In this document: positions 41,879-50,446 of the stretch, one piece after another
Layout of the letters: each line of letters begins with the position of its first letter
How positions within the stretch are numbered: the first letter of the stretch is position 1
From: an uncultured Ectothiorhodospiraceae bacterium
GTDB lineage: Bacteria > Pseudomonadota > Gammaproteobacteria > UBA6429 > Thiohalophilaceae
Direction: 5' to 3'
NCBI GenBank assembly: GCA_947260005.1
Contig: CAMYOL010000036.1
Span: forward strand, 1 to 64,000
Length of the DNA: 64,000 nt
Notes under the pieces: model-generated
Database searches by the model: none
Told to the model about the DNA's origin: nothing
The model's input: the letters and a program-made list of their open reading frames with translations, nothing else
Position numbers and translations under genes: made by a program

Positions 41879-43171
41879 ATGTCCCAGAATATTTTTAACT
41901 TCGGCATCCGTGTCAATGTCCATCAATTTTCACATCAGCTTTGGCAGGTGTTATTAGTCGGCCTAACCTTAGGCATGATGCGGACCGTGGTGCCGGCATT
42001 GGCCGAGCAAGAGTTTGGCGTGCCAAAAGGTTCGTTCTTATTACTCATGGCCTTTGTCGTAGCGTTTGGCTTTGTGAAAGGTGCGATGAATTTTGTTGCG
42101 GGTCGCGTGTCGGAACGCATTGGTCGAAAACATGTATTGATGTTGGGTTGGTTAATTGCTTTGCCGATTCCGCCGATCATTATGTATGCCACCAACTGGA
42201 ACTGGATCGTGTTTGCTACGGTGCTGTTAGGAGTAAACCAGGGATTAACCTGGTCGATGACACAAACTTCGAAACTTGATCTCACCTTACCTGAGCAACG
42301 AGGTTTGACCATTGGTCTAAATGAATTTTCAGGTTATTTCGGGGTGGCCTTAGCCGGTATTGTCACAGGATATTTATCTGAATGGATCGGGGCACGTGAA
42401 GGATTGATGTGGTTTGGTTTAGTGGTGATCATCGTGGCGATCATCACCACGCAATTATGGGTGAAAGATACCTTAGCGTGGGCCAAAGCCGAGGCCGATC
42501 AACATGCCAGTGGTCAAAGCAAAGGACCGACTCCGCGGTTTCCAAAGAATATTTCCGCTAAGCCGACGACCTGGGAAGTGTTCACCTTGATTTCCTGGCG
42601 CGATAAACGTTTCTTTGCGTTGAGTCAGGCCGGTCTGGTTGAAAAGTTTGTTGATGCCTTAATCTGGGTGTTTTATCCCGTTTATCTTTACGAACAAGGC
42701 TTGAGCCTGGCTAACATTGGTTGGGTAGTGGGGATCTACGGTTTTGTTTGGGGCGGTTCGCAATTTGTTACCGGTAAACTTTCGGATCATATTGGGCGCT
42801 TAAAGCCGGTGGTCTTTGGCATGTGGATCTGTGGTGCCGGCGTTGGCATGACCTTACTGGGTGAGACTTTGTGGTGGTGGTCATTATCGGCGGCGGTAAC
42901 CGGGCTTGGTATGGCGTTACTCTATCCAAACATCAGCGCCGCGGTGAGTGACATCGCGCATCCGAACTGGCGTGGATCCGCGATTGGTATCTATCGTTTT
43001 TGGCGAGATTTAGGATATGGAATCGGTGCATTACTGCTTGGCATCGCGGCGAATATAAGCGGCTTGCTGAGTACGGGTTTCTGGTTTGTCACGATTGCGA
43101 TGTTTATATCGGGATTAATCGTTTGGATATTTGCCGAAGAAACCCATCCACGTTTGAACCCAGCAGAGTAA
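41879..43171 (+). CDS. major facilitator superfamily transporter
   Basis: A 430-aa inner-membrane protein with about 12 transmembrane helices and MFS loops (GRVSERIGRKHVLMLG after helix 2 and GKLSDHIGRLKPVVFG after helix 8). Substrate is unknown. It follows the MBL gene by 5 nt and shares its likely ArsR control, so it may export a sulfur compound or take up a related anion; that is speculation. Confidence 0.88.
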   Translation: MSQNIFNFGIRVNVHQFSHQLWQVLLVGLTLGMMRTVVPALAEQEFGVPKGSFLLLMAFVVAFGFVKGAMNFVAGRVSERIGRKHVLMLGWLIALPIPPIIMYATNWNWIVFATVLLGVNQGLTWSMTQTSKLDLTLPEQRGLTIGLNEFSGYFGVALAGIVTGYLSEWIGAREGLMWFGLVVIIVAIITTQLWVKDTLAWAKAEADQHASGQSKGPTPRFPKNISAKPTTWEVFTLISWRDKRFFALSQAGLVEKFVDALIWVFYPVYLYEQGLSLANIGWVVGIYGFVWGGSQFVTGKLSDHIGRLKPVVFGMWICGAGVGMTLLGETLWWWSLSAAVTGLGMALLYPNISAAVSDIAHPNWRGSAIGIYRFWRDLGYGIGALLLGIAANISGLLSTGFWFVTIAMFISGLIVWIFAEETHPRLNPAE

Positions 43172-43414
43172 AGGCAACTATTCTTTAGTTTGTCATTCGG
43201 CGGACCTGATCGGATCGGAGCAAATGTGTCGTCATGGAGACTAATCAATAGCCAGCTGGACAGGCTGAAAGCCACTAACAGCAGGGTTTGGCTAGCCGAC
43301 TGTGCTCTAATCGAAAAATTCCAATCAAATATAGGTCTTTACACTATATAATAGGTAGGCGAATCCCAAAAGTACTATATAATTGTGCGCTGTTTCTCAT
43401 TTATGATTAGCTGT

Positions 43415-46042
43415 ATGAAAAGCGCCGACATTAGAACCGCCTTCCTGAATTACTTCGCCGACAAGGGCCACGCCATTGTCGATTCCAGCTCATTGGTGCC
43501 GGGCAATGATCCGACTCTATTATTTACCAATGCCGGTATGGTGCAATTCAAAGATGTATTCCTGGGCCAGGACAAACGTCACTATTCTCGAGCCACCAGC
43601 TCGCAACGCTGCGTACGCGCCGGCGGTAAACATAATGATCTGGAAAACGTCGGCTACACCGCACGTCACCATACTTTTTTTGAAATGCTGGGCAACTTCA
43701 GCTTTGGCGATTACTTTAAACACGATGCAATCAACTATGCCTGGGAATTTCTCACGGTCACCATGAAGCTGCCTGCCGATAAATTGTGGGTTACGGTTTA
43801 TCAGGACGATAATGAGGCGGCTGAGATCTGGTTAAACGAGATCGGCATCGATGAATCACGCCTGACGCGCATCGGTGACAAGAAGGGTGGCAAAAAATAC
43901 GAAAGCGATAACTTCTGGTCTATGGGCGATACTGGTCCATGCGGCCCCTGTACCGAAATCTTTTACGATCACGGGCCTGACGTTGCGGGCGGGCCGCCGG
44001 GTACACCGGAAGAAGACGGCGATCGTTATATTGAGATCTGGAACCTGGTGTTCATGCAATTCAATCGTGATAAAGATGGCACGATGAATCCATTGCCGAA
44101 ACCTTCGGTTGATACCGGTATGGGTCTGGAAAGACTGGCTGCGGTAATGCAACATGTGCATGCCAATTATGAGATCGATCTGTTTGCAAATTTAATTAAA
44201 GCCGCGGCAAAAGCCACCAACACAAACGATCTCGACAACAACTCATTAAAAGTCATTGCCGACCACATACGCTCCTGTGCGTTTTTGATCAGTGATGGTG
44301 TCGTCCCATCCAACGAAGGTCGTGGATACGTCGTGCGCCGTATAATACGCCGTGCCATTCGTCATGGTCACAAACTTGGTATGGACAAACCGTTCTTTAG
44401 TACCTTAGTCGCTGCCCTGGAAAAAGAAATGGGCGCGGCGTATCCGGAGTTAACTAAAAACAAAGAGATGATCACGCGGGTATTGTTGCAGGAAGAAGAA
44501 CGTTTTGCTGAAACCCTGGATCAAGGTATGCAGATCCTCGAAGACGCGATCGCAAATTTGAAGGGCAAACAGATACCCGGCGAAGTGGTCTTTAAACTTT
44601 ATGATACCTACGGTTTTCCTGCCGATTTAACCGCGGACGTTGCACGCGAACGTAAACTCTCGATTGATCAAATGGGTTTTGATCAAGCGATGGCCGAACA
44701 AAAGAAACGTTCACAGGCCACCGGCAGTTTTGATATCGATTACTCAAAAACCATCGACATTAAAACCGCGACCGATTTCACCGGCTACGAACACGTCAGT
44801 GATCCCGCTGAAGTCATTGCCATCTATAAAGATGGTGAAAAGGCCGATGAACTGAACAACGGCGAAGTGGGGATGGTGATTTTAAATCAAACCCCTTTTT
44901 ACGCGGAGTCGGGTGGTCAGGTGGGTGACATTGGTTCATTGCAAACAAAAGCCGCGATGTTTGATGTGCAAGATACGCAAAAGCAAGGCAACGATGTGTT
45001 CGGGCATTTAGGTTCACTGAGCAAAGGCAAACTCAAAGTCGGTGATAAAGTCACCGCGCAAATAAATGACGACCGTCGTCAGGACATTAAATACAACCAC
45101 TCGGCCACACACTTAATGCATGCGGCGTTACGCGATGTGCTCGGTGATCACGTGCAGCAAAAAGGCTCGCTCTGTGATGCCGAACGACTGCGTTTTGATT
45201 TCTCACACTTTGAACCGGTCACGCCTGAGCAGATCAAGAGCATCGAAGACATCGTCAACGAACACATTCGTTTAAACCACGAAGTGGAAACGAATCTAAT
45301 GTCGCAAGAAGAGGCCATTAACAGTGGTGCGATGGCGCTGTTCGGTGAAAAGTATGGCGATACTGTTAGAGTTTTAAAAATGAGCGAGTTCTCGATCGAA
45401 TTATGCGGTGGCACGCATGTAAATCGCACCGGTGACATTGGTGTGTTTAAAATCATTAATGAGACGGGCATCGCCGCCGGAGTGCGACGTATCGAAGCAG
45501 TAACGGGTAAGGGCGCGTTAGCCTGGTTGGATAATCACGAACAACAACTCAATACCATTGCCAGTTTGGTCAAAGGTTCAAGCGACGACGCCAGCGATAA
45601 AGTAAAACAACTCGTCGAGCGCAGTAAACAACTTGAAAAAGAATTAGAGCAGTTAAAGGGCAAACTGGCCTCGAGTGCCGGCAGTGACCTGGCCTCACAG
45701 GCGCAGGAGATCGACGGCATCAATGTGCTTGCCGCCAAACTCGACGGCGCCGATCGCAAAACCCTGATGTCGACCATGGACCAGCTTAAAAACAAACTCG
45801 GTAACGCCGCGGTGGTGTTGGCCGCAGTGGAAGGTGACAAGATCAGCCTGGTGGCCGGTGTGACCAAAGACGAAACCAAACGCATTAAAGCCGGTGACCT
45901 GGTGAATGTCGTCGCGCAACAAGTCGGTGGCAAAGGCGGGGGTCGACCCGACATGGCCCAGGCCGGTGGCAACAACCCGGCCGCACTCGACGGTGCATTA
46001 GCGGCGGTACCCGAGTGGGTCAAGTCACAACTTGGTGGTTAG
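43415..46042 (+). CDS. alaS: alanyl-tRNA synthetase
   Basis: An 875-aa AlaRS of normal domain order: class II catalytic core ([35 protein letters not shown]-like motif), tRNA-binding part, editing domain with [11 protein letters not shown] and CGGTH, and the C-Ala domain ending [11 protein letters not shown]. The ATG at 43415 gives [14 protein letters not shown], the family's usual start; longer starts are less likely. It charges tRNA-Ala and edits Ser/Gly mischarging. It is separated from recX by the ArsR-MBL-MFS insertion. Confidence 0.97.
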   Translation: MKSADIRTAFLNYFADKGHAIVDSSSLVPGNDPTLLFTNAGMVQFKDVFLGQDKRHYSRATSSQRCVRAGGKHNDLENVGYTARHHTFFEMLGNFSFGDYFKHDAINYAWEFLTVTMKLPADKLWVTVYQDDNEAAEIWLNEIGIDESRLTRIGDKKGGKKYESDNFWSMGDTGPCGPCTEIFYDHGPDVAGGPPGTPEEDGDRYIEIWNLVFMQFNRDKDGTMNPLPKPSVDTGMGLERLAAVMQHVHANYEIDLFANLIKAAAKATNTNDLDNNSLKVIADHIRSCAFLISDGVVPSNEGRGYVVRRIIRRAIRHGHKLGMDKPFFSTLVAALEKEMGAAYPELTKNKEMITRVLLQEEERFAETLDQGMQILEDAIANLKGKQIPGEVVFKLYDTYGFPADLTADVARERKLSIDQMGFDQAMAEQKKRSQATGSFDIDYSKTIDIKTATDFTGYEHVSDPAEVIAIYKDGEKADELNNGEVGMVILNQTPFYAESGGQVGDIGSLQTKAAMFDVQDTQKQGNDVFGHLGSLSKGKLKVGDKVTAQINDDRRQDIKYNHSATHLMHAALRDVLGDHVQQKGSLCDAERLRFDFSHFEPVTPEQIKSIEDIVNEHIRLNHEVETNLMSQEEAINSGAMALFGEKYGDTVRVLKMSEFSIELCGGTHVNRTGDIGVFKIINETGIAAGVRRIEAVTGKGALAWLDNHEQQLNTIASLVKGSSDDASDKVKQLVERSKQLEKELEQLKGKLASSAGSDLASQAQEIDGINVLAAKLDGADRKTLMSTMDQLKNKLGNAAVVLAAVEGDKISLVAGVTKDETKRIKAGDLVNVVAQQVGGKGGGRPDMAQAGGNNPAALDGALAAVPEWVKSQLGG

Positions 46043-46138
46043 CCGCCTCACAACACTTTCATTTTCAACCTATTTAGTGTTTAATCAGCGCCTTTTTTAG
46101 CCTGGCGAATTAAATCGGATAGTAATAGCTAAAAGTTT

Positions 46139-47371
46139 ATGGCATTAATTGTTCAAAAATACGGCGGCACTTCCGTCGGCTCCATCGAGAAGATCGAAGG
46201 GGTCGCGCAAAAAGTGATCGCAACCGCACAAGACGGCAATCAGGTGATTGTGGTCGTGTCGGCTATGTCGGGTGAAACCAACCGACTGATTGAACTCGCC
46301 AGGCAGATCGGCGAATGCCCACAGCCACGTGAATACGATGTCTTAGTCTCCACTGGAGAGCAGGTCACGATTGCCTTATTGAGCATGGCGATCATGAAAC
46401 ACAGCCATCAAGCCAAATCCTATACCGGCGGTCAGGTGCATATTCGCACCGACAATGCCCATACCAAGGCGCGCATCCTCGACATCGACGAGGCCCGAGT
46501 GCGTGCGGATTTAGACGACGGCAACATCATCGTGGTGGCGGGATTCCAGGGCATGGACGGCGATGGCAACATCACCACCCTCGGTCGTGGCGGTTCCGAC
46601 ACCACGGCGGTAGCGATGGCCGCCGCCTTAAAAGCCGACGAGTGCCAGATCTATACCGACGTCGATGGCGTCTACACCACCGACCCGCGTGTGGTACCGA
46701 ATGCCCGTCGCCTCGAAAAAATCACCTTTGAAGAGATGCTGGAAATGGCCAGCCTGGGTTCAAAGGTGCTGCAAATTCGCGCAGTTGAGTTTGCCGGAAA
46801 ATACGGCGTCCCTTTGCGAGTATTACACTCGACCGAGGAAGGCCCTGGCACGTTGATTACCTATGATAATGAGGGTGAAACAATGGAAGAAGCAGTTATC
46901 TCTGGCATCGCCTTTAATCGCGACGAAGCCGAATTAACCATTACGGGCGTACCGGACCAGCCGGGCATTGCCTATCAAATACTTGGTCCCATCGGCGAGG
47001 CCAATGTGGAAGTGGACATGATCATCCAGAATGTCGGCGCGGACGCTTGCACCGATTTCACCTTCACTGTCCATCGCAACGATTATCAGAAAGCGCTTGA
47101 GATACTTGAGAAAACTTCTCAAAAATTAGGTGCCCGAGAGGTGTCAGGTGATGCTACAATCGTGAAAATATCCCTTGTTGGAGTAGGGATGCGTTCCCAT
47201 GCTGGTATAGCGAGCACCATGTTCAAAACACTGGCGGATGACAGCATCAATATCCGCATGATATCGACCTCCGAAATCAAGATTTCGGTCGTTGTGGATG
47301 AAAAATACACGGAGCTGGCAGTACGGGCTCTACATAAGGCATTTGATCTTGAGGAAAAACCTGCCGCATAG
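46139..47371 (+). CDS. lysC: aspartate kinase
   Basis: A 410-aa aspartokinase, first step of lysine/threonine/methionine biosynthesis. The kinase begins IVQKYGGTSVGSIEKIE and contains LGRGGSDTTAVAMAAAL. Two ACT domains follow (LTITGVPDQPGIAYQI, VKISLVGVGMRSHAG) for feedback inhibition. An in-frame ATG at 46883 may start a separate beta subunit. It precedes the csrA remnant, the usual order. Confidence 0.97.
   Translation: MALIVQKYGGTSVGSIEKIEGVAQKVIATAQDGNQVIVVVSAMSGETNRLIELARQIGECPQPREYDVLVSTGEQVTIALLSMAIMKHSHQAKSYTGGQVHIRTDNAHTKARILDIDEARVRADLDDGNIIVVAGFQGMDGDGNITTLGRGGSDTTAVAMAAALKADECQIYTDVDGVYTTDPRVVPNARRLEKITFEEMLEMASLGSKVLQIRAVEFAGKYGVPLRVLHSTEEGPGTLITYDNEGETMEEAVISGIAFNRDEAELTITGVPDQPGIAYQILGPIGEANVEVDMIIQNVGADACTDFTFTVHRNDYQKALEILEKTSQKLGAREVSGDATIVKISLVGVGMRSHAGIASTMFKTLADDSINIRMISTSEIKISVVVDEKYTELAVRALHKAFDLEEKPAA
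46883..47371 (+). CDS. putative internally initiated aspartokinase beta subunit
   Basis: Within lysC, ATG 46883 (residue 249) begins MEEAVISGIAF and is preceded by GAGGG at 8-9 nt. In alpha2beta2 aspartokinases, such as that of Corynebacterium, the beta subunit starts at the equivalent MEEAV position and consists of the ACT domains. Internal initiation is inferred. Confidence 0.5.
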   Translation: MEEAVISGIAFNRDEAELTITGVPDQPGIAYQILGPIGEANVEVDMIIQNVGADACTDFTFTVHRNDYQKALEILEKTSQKLGAREVSGDATIVKISLVGVGMRSHAGIASTMFKTLADDSINIRMISTSEIKISVVVDEKYTELAVRALHKAFDLEEKPAA

Positions 47372-47385
47372 AGCGGGTTTATTAA

Positions 47386-47595
47386 GGTTAAAGTTTAACA
47401 AGGCGCGGTCGATACCCTTTAATGAGCGTGCCACAGTATGCATGGAATGCGCGAATAATGTTTAGGATGACAGTTTTAGGTGTAAAAGGTAACCAGGTTC
47501 GAATCGGCGTCAACGCTCCTAAAGAAGTTTCCGTTCATCGCGAAGAAATCTACGAACGCATCAAAAACGAACAAAACGAAGCCAAACAGGGCTAG
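47386..47595 (+). pseudogene. csrA: disrupted csrA (carbon storage regulator)
   Basis: The C-terminal 42 residues of CsrA are intact from ATG 47467 ([29 protein letters not shown]). The N-terminal strand MLILTRRVGETLMIGDE, which carries key RNA-binding residues, is not encoded in frame. A shifted relic is visible at 47395-47425 (TTAACAAGGCG, then GGTCGATACCCTTTAATGA, compare LTRRVxTL), followed by about 20 nt of unrelated sequence. The remaining ORF lacks the first beta strand. It is either a pseudogene, an unusual short CsrA, or an assembly error; another csrA copy may exist elsewhere. Confidence 0.75.
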
Positions 47596-47703
47596 TTTTA
47601 CCCCCGTTCTCTGAACTACTCGAAGCACTTTACCTAAACGGCATCTCGCTGTATCCTAGCCGGCCTTGCGCTGGAGAGCATTCGCGTGAGATAACGAATA
47701 TCT

Positions 47704-47794
47704 GGAGAAATGGCCGAGTTGGCTGAAGGCGCTCCCCTGCTAAGGGAGTATGGGGTTTATAGCTCCATCGAGGGTTCGAATCCCTCTTTCTCCG
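47704..47794 (+). tRNA. tRNA-Ser(GCU)
   Basis: A 91-nt class II tRNA: acceptor arms GGAGAAA and TTTCTCC, anticodon loop CTGCTAA with anticodon GCT, a long variable arm, and GGTTCGAATCC T-arm. No CCA follows directly; the sequence CCCTCTTTCTCCG is repeated 102 bp downstream followed by CCA. Confidence 0.96.
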
Positions 47795-47896
47795 GATTTA
47801 GATCAGTGGTTCAATTACAGAAGGAATGACCGTAGCGCAGCGTAGGAAATCCTGCACGAAGCCCGAAGGGCTTCAAAGCAGGGCCCTCTTTCTCCG
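47795..47896. mobile_element. small repeat element inserted at the tRNA-Ser 3' end, with 13-bp duplication
   Basis: The tRNA 3' end CCCTCTTTCTCCG occurs at 47782-47794 and again at 47884-47896, the second time followed by CCA and the terminator. Between them lies a member of the dispersed repeat (GACCGTAGCGCAGCGTAGG, GCACGAAGCCCGAAGGGC). It appears to have inserted into the gene, duplicating 13 bp and stranding the original CCA end. Confidence 0.8.
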
Positions 47897-47904
47897 CCAT
47901 AGTT

Positions 47905-47935
47905 AAAACGGACCCATTTGGGTCCGTTTTGCTTT
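47905..47935 (+). terminator. terminator of the tRNA-Ser transcript
   Basis: AAAACGGACCCA and TGGGTCCGTTTT form a 12-bp stem with a 2-nt loop and end in a T-rich run. Confidence 0.85.
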
Positions 47936-47966
47936 ATAGAATATAAGTTCCCTTCCACATTTAATT

Positions 47967-48050
47967 CCCTCTCCCTCCGGGAGACGACTGCATGGACGAA
48001 GGAGGTAGGGCGACGCAGGATGCCAAAGCCGAGGGCTAGGGTGAGGGGAT
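47967..48050. repeat. dispersed repeat of the CCCTCTCC...GGTGAGGGG type
   Basis: A partly palindromic element with CGACTGCATGGACG and GCAGGATGCCAAAGCCGAG in its middle. A shorter copy of the middle part occurs at 59659-59709. Confidence 0.75.
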
Positions 48051-48118
48051 CACCAGGATCTTCCCTCTATATTTCCATTGGAAAACCCCCATAAATCTGT
48101 ATAATCCCCACCTTCCAA

Positions 48119-48192
48119 GCGCCTGTAGCTCAGCTGGATAGAGTACCTGGCTACGAACCAGGCGGTCGGGCGTTCGAATCGCTCCAGGCGCG
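48119..48192 (+). tRNA. tRNA-Arg(ACG)
   Basis: A 74-nt tRNA: acceptor arms GCGCCTG and CAGGCGC, D-arm AGCTCAGCTGGATAGAG, anticodon loop CTACGAA with anticodon ACG, T-loop TTCGAAT, and encoded CCA at 48193-48195. A terminator follows. The island of toxin-antitoxin and defence-like genes begins after it. Confidence 0.97.
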
Positions 48193-48202
48193 CCATATAA
48201 AG

Positions 48203-48240
48203 AAAAAGGCCTACCAATTTTTGGTGGGCCTTTTTCGTTT
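48203..48240 (+). terminator. terminator after tRNA-Arg
   Basis: AAAAAGGCCTACCA (48203-48216) pairs with TGGTGGGCCTTTTT (48222-48235), one G-U pair, followed by more T residues. Confidence 0.9.
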
Positions 48241-48728
48241 CTAACTAACCACCTACATTTATCCTACTAATCCTTTTGTGCAAAACGATTAGCGCTATTA
48301 AACAAATCCCGACATCGGTAATCTGGTTAAACACAAACGTGCCAAAAAATAAAAGCGGTGGGTTAAAAGAAATCGCCGGCAAAGGTGCCTTGATGATGGA
48401 AGCGTGGGGTACGCACAATGAAACTCGAAGAGGTTCTGTGCGCAAGGCCTGGCTGGCATGGTCGGATCGATCTGTTTCAACGGCATACTGAACTTCAACC
48501 AGAATGATCCCTCGGTGTTAACCGGTTCATCGAAATGCACCTTAACCCTGCATACCCCGGCGAATCCGGACACGATACCGTAGAGGGAGAGACAAAGAAT
48601 AAAGGGACACACGAGGGTGATTAGCTCAAAACTGATAATAGTAGTATCGTTGTGTTAAGGTTTAGATACGTTGATGCATAAAGCTATTCACCAACCAAAA
48701 AGATTTTTTTGTATAAGTCGTATTAATC
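48241..48728. other. intergenic region with a degraded repeat
   Basis: I see no intact gene. The region contains copy A of a 72-bp dispersed repeat (48512-48583), and the flanking sequence has the look of a decayed coding or insertion sequence, but I cannot assign it. No clear ribosome site precedes the zeta-toxin start at 48729. Confidence 0.5.
48512..48583. repeat. 72-bp dispersed repeat, copy A
   Basis: It begins TCGGTGTTAACCGG and ends CCGTAG, and matches 49874-49945 with few differences over the full 72 bp. The two copies flank the zeta-toxin locus in the same orientation. The reverse strand is open (GFAGVCRVKVHFDEPVNT), so it may be a piece of an old transposon gene. Confidence 0.88.
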
Positions 48729-49450
48729 ATGGAATTGACGCCAGAAGAAAAAAATATTCAGGATGCAGCACTAGCATTTGCGCGGGAAAACAAAAAGGCC
48801 ATCGCAAGGAAACGCACTGATAAATCACATTTTGCACCAGAAGACGAACCGGTATCCGTATTTATGGCAGGCTCTCCTGGTGCAGGCAAAACAGAGGCCT
48901 CTATTGAGCTATTAGCACTGGTAGAAGAAAACAATACAGAAATTTTACGTATTGATCCTGATGAACTACGCCATGAGTTTCCAGAATATAAGGGCGATAA
49001 TTCCTGGCTGTTTCAAAAAGGGGTGTCAGTACTTGTTGAGAAAATCCATGATCTGGCTTTAAGCCAGAAGCAAAGTTTTTTATTGGATGGGACGCTAAGT
49101 CATTATGACAAGGCAAGGCAGAATATAGAACGCTCGCTTAAAAAGGCCGTGTCGTGCAAATTCTTTATGTATACCAGGAACCGATGTTAGCCTGGGATTT
49201 TGTTAAAAGTAGGGAGATAGTAGAGGGGCGTCGTATTGCGCCTAAGCATTTTATTGAGCAATATTTTGCTGCCAGGAAGGTCGTTAATCGCTTAAAAGAG
49301 GCATTTGGGTCACAAATAAAGATTGATTTGTTGATGAAAAATACCGATAACAGTCATAAGTGGTATAAAGCCGGTGTTGATCAGATTGGCAATCATATAC
49401 CGGAAAAATATACTCCTGCCGACCTTGAGAAAATGCTCGGTTTAATCTAA
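48729..49450 (+). pseudogene. zeta-toxin family kinase, frameshifted
   Basis: A zeta/PezT-type toxin, a P-loop kinase that phosphorylates UDP-sugars. The first frame (48729-49190) has Walker A AGSPGAGKTEAS, the DPDELRHEFPEY motif and DGTLSHYDKARQNIERSLKK. The family then expects residues such as VVQILYVYQEPMLAWDFVKS, which are encoded in the -1 frame (to 49450). The break is at TTAAAAAGGCC (about 49139-49149). It could be an inactivating deletion, a sequencing error, or -1 slippage at AAAAAG. No ribosome site is obvious. Confidence 0.82.
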
Positions 49451-49460
49451 ATTAAATGGT

Positions 49461-49625
49461 ATGTCCATGTTTTTTAAGAATAAAACAGTCAAATCCACTG
49501 CCTTTGCAGACTTTATTCGCAACGCCTCTTCTAGAGAAAAGAAGCGTGTGTATACTGACGTGCTGAAAAAGGCCACGGAAAGACAATTGTTCATTATCGA
49601 TAAGGCGTGTGCTTCCTCTAAGTAA
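49461..49625 (+). CDS. small protein downstream of the zeta toxin
   Basis: A 54-aa basic helical protein starting 10 nt after the toxin frame: MSMFFKNKTVKS, then FADFIRNASSREKKRVYTDV and LKKATERQLFIIDKA. A second ATG two codons in is also possible. Proteins of this kind recur after zeta-family genes in proteobacteria as I recall; it may be the antitoxin or a partner. It is too short for standard gene calls and has only a weak ribosome site. Confidence 0.6.
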   Translation: MSMFFKNKTVKSTAFADFIRNASSREKKRVYTDVLKKATERQLFIIDKACASSK

Positions 49626-49990
49626 TTATTATTTAAGATATTTTTCGTCTTATTATTTTTAAATATCAGCGTGCTTTTCTCCTTCAAAAACCCCTATTTC
49701 AGTTAACCATTATTAGCGTTAAGCTAGCCATATATATAAAATCGGGTAAGGTTTACCAAAGCCTAAATGGCGATTTTCTTCTCGATTGAGAGGGTTTTTC
49801 TAATAAGTTTTATTTGGCCCATGGCTCTGGCGCACACCCTAGAACAAGCGGTTTGAAGAAAACACGATAAAAATCGGTGTTAACCGGCTCATCGAAATGC
49901 ACCTTAACCCTGCATACCCCGGCTAATCCGGACATGATTCCGTAGCCTGTTTTTCACCAAGTGATGACGTATTTGTACACTAAATACAGC
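49626..49990. other. intergenic region with copy B of the 72-bp repeat
   Basis: No gene is visible. It holds repeat copy B at 49874-49945. Confidence 0.5.
49874..49945. repeat. 72-bp dispersed repeat, copy B
   Basis: Same orientation and length as copy A (48512-48583), with about five differences. The pair brackets the zeta-toxin locus. Confidence 0.88.
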
Positions 49991-50026
49991 TGTACATTAT
50001 TAATGTACATGCGATATTAATGTACA
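49991..50026. promoter_or_regulatory. operator-like repeat of TAATGTACA half-sites
   Basis: A perfect palindrome TGTACATTA-T-TAATGTACA (49991-50009) is followed by another direct half-site TAATGTACA (50018-50026), just before the GTG of a decayed AbiEi-like gene. The layout (inverted pair plus one half-site) mirrors the operator at 50400-50445. Confidence 0.65.
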
Positions 50027-50028
50027 GG

Positions 50029-50219
50029 GTGAACCAAGAAAGAGACTCAGAACGGGAAATTCTCGTCCAGGCCTTGCCGGCGGTGAGGCATGAAACAAAG
50101 AACTCGTTCATCCTATTCTGGCGTATGCCGATTTAGTCGCGACCGGCGATTCAAGGAACATTGAAACGGCAGAAAGTATTTATGAACAAGACGTTGCTCA
50201 ACATTTCAGGGAAGATTGA
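50029..50219 (+). pseudogene. remnant of an AbiEi-like antitoxin gene
   Basis: The first codons from GTG 50029 read MNQERDSEREILVQALPA. After a break the C-terminus resumes in another frame: HPILAYADLVATGDSRN, then ETAESIYEQDVAQHF and a stop. That tail is typical of AbiEi-like proteins paired with nucleotidyltransferases. Most of the middle is deleted. Confidence 0.68.
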
Positions 50220-50283
50220 TCCCCGTATTGGTGACGTGTTTGATTCTGTAAATAGTGTAATGGGAGGCGCAAATGTCGAATAA
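50182..50283 (+). pseudogene. N-terminal fragment of a nucleotidyltransferase toxin
   Basis: A 33-aa open frame (MNKTLLNISGKIDPR, GDVFDSVNSV) overlaps the end of the AbiEi remnant, as in intact pairs. It resembles the start of nucleotidyltransferases that follow such antitoxins, but ends before any catalytic motif. Confidence 0.55.
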
Positions 50284-50399
50284 CACAGTAAGGGGTATCC
50301 ACGCAGGAAGCGACCCGACTCCGTGGTAAACTAGCCTAACTGATTGAATAAACAGCCAAAAAGGCAAATTGATAGCTTAGCCATCTACATGATGGGCTT

Positions 50400-50445
50400 G
50401 ATAGTTCACTAATTATGAACTATCGTACACAATATATGAACTATC
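50400..50445. promoter_or_regulatory. three-half-site operator of the MNT-HEPN pair
   Basis: GATAGTTCA (50400-50408) and TGAACTATC (50416-50424) form a perfect inverted repeat. A third exact TGAACTATC (50437-50445) lies 21 bp further, one base before the ATG. This suggests autoregulation by the helix-turn-helix of the MNT protein. Confidence 0.75.
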
Positions 50446-50446
50446 T

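Noticed and set aside
41879-43171. ArsJ-type organoarsenical exporter
   Set aside because: No GAPDH-type partner gene is present and I see no ArsJ-specific signature, so only a general MFS call is supported.
45535-46023. Long antisense ORFs within alaS (for example 162 codons) and smaller ones in recA, lysC and mutS
   Set aside because: They are reverse-strand shadows of strongly conserved genes, with compositions and starts that do not suggest coding.
48298-48612. Leftward 104-codon ORF containing part of the 72-bp repeat
   Set aside because: Its partner copy at 49.9 kb is not open beyond the repeat, and no start signal supports it; treated as repeat-derived.
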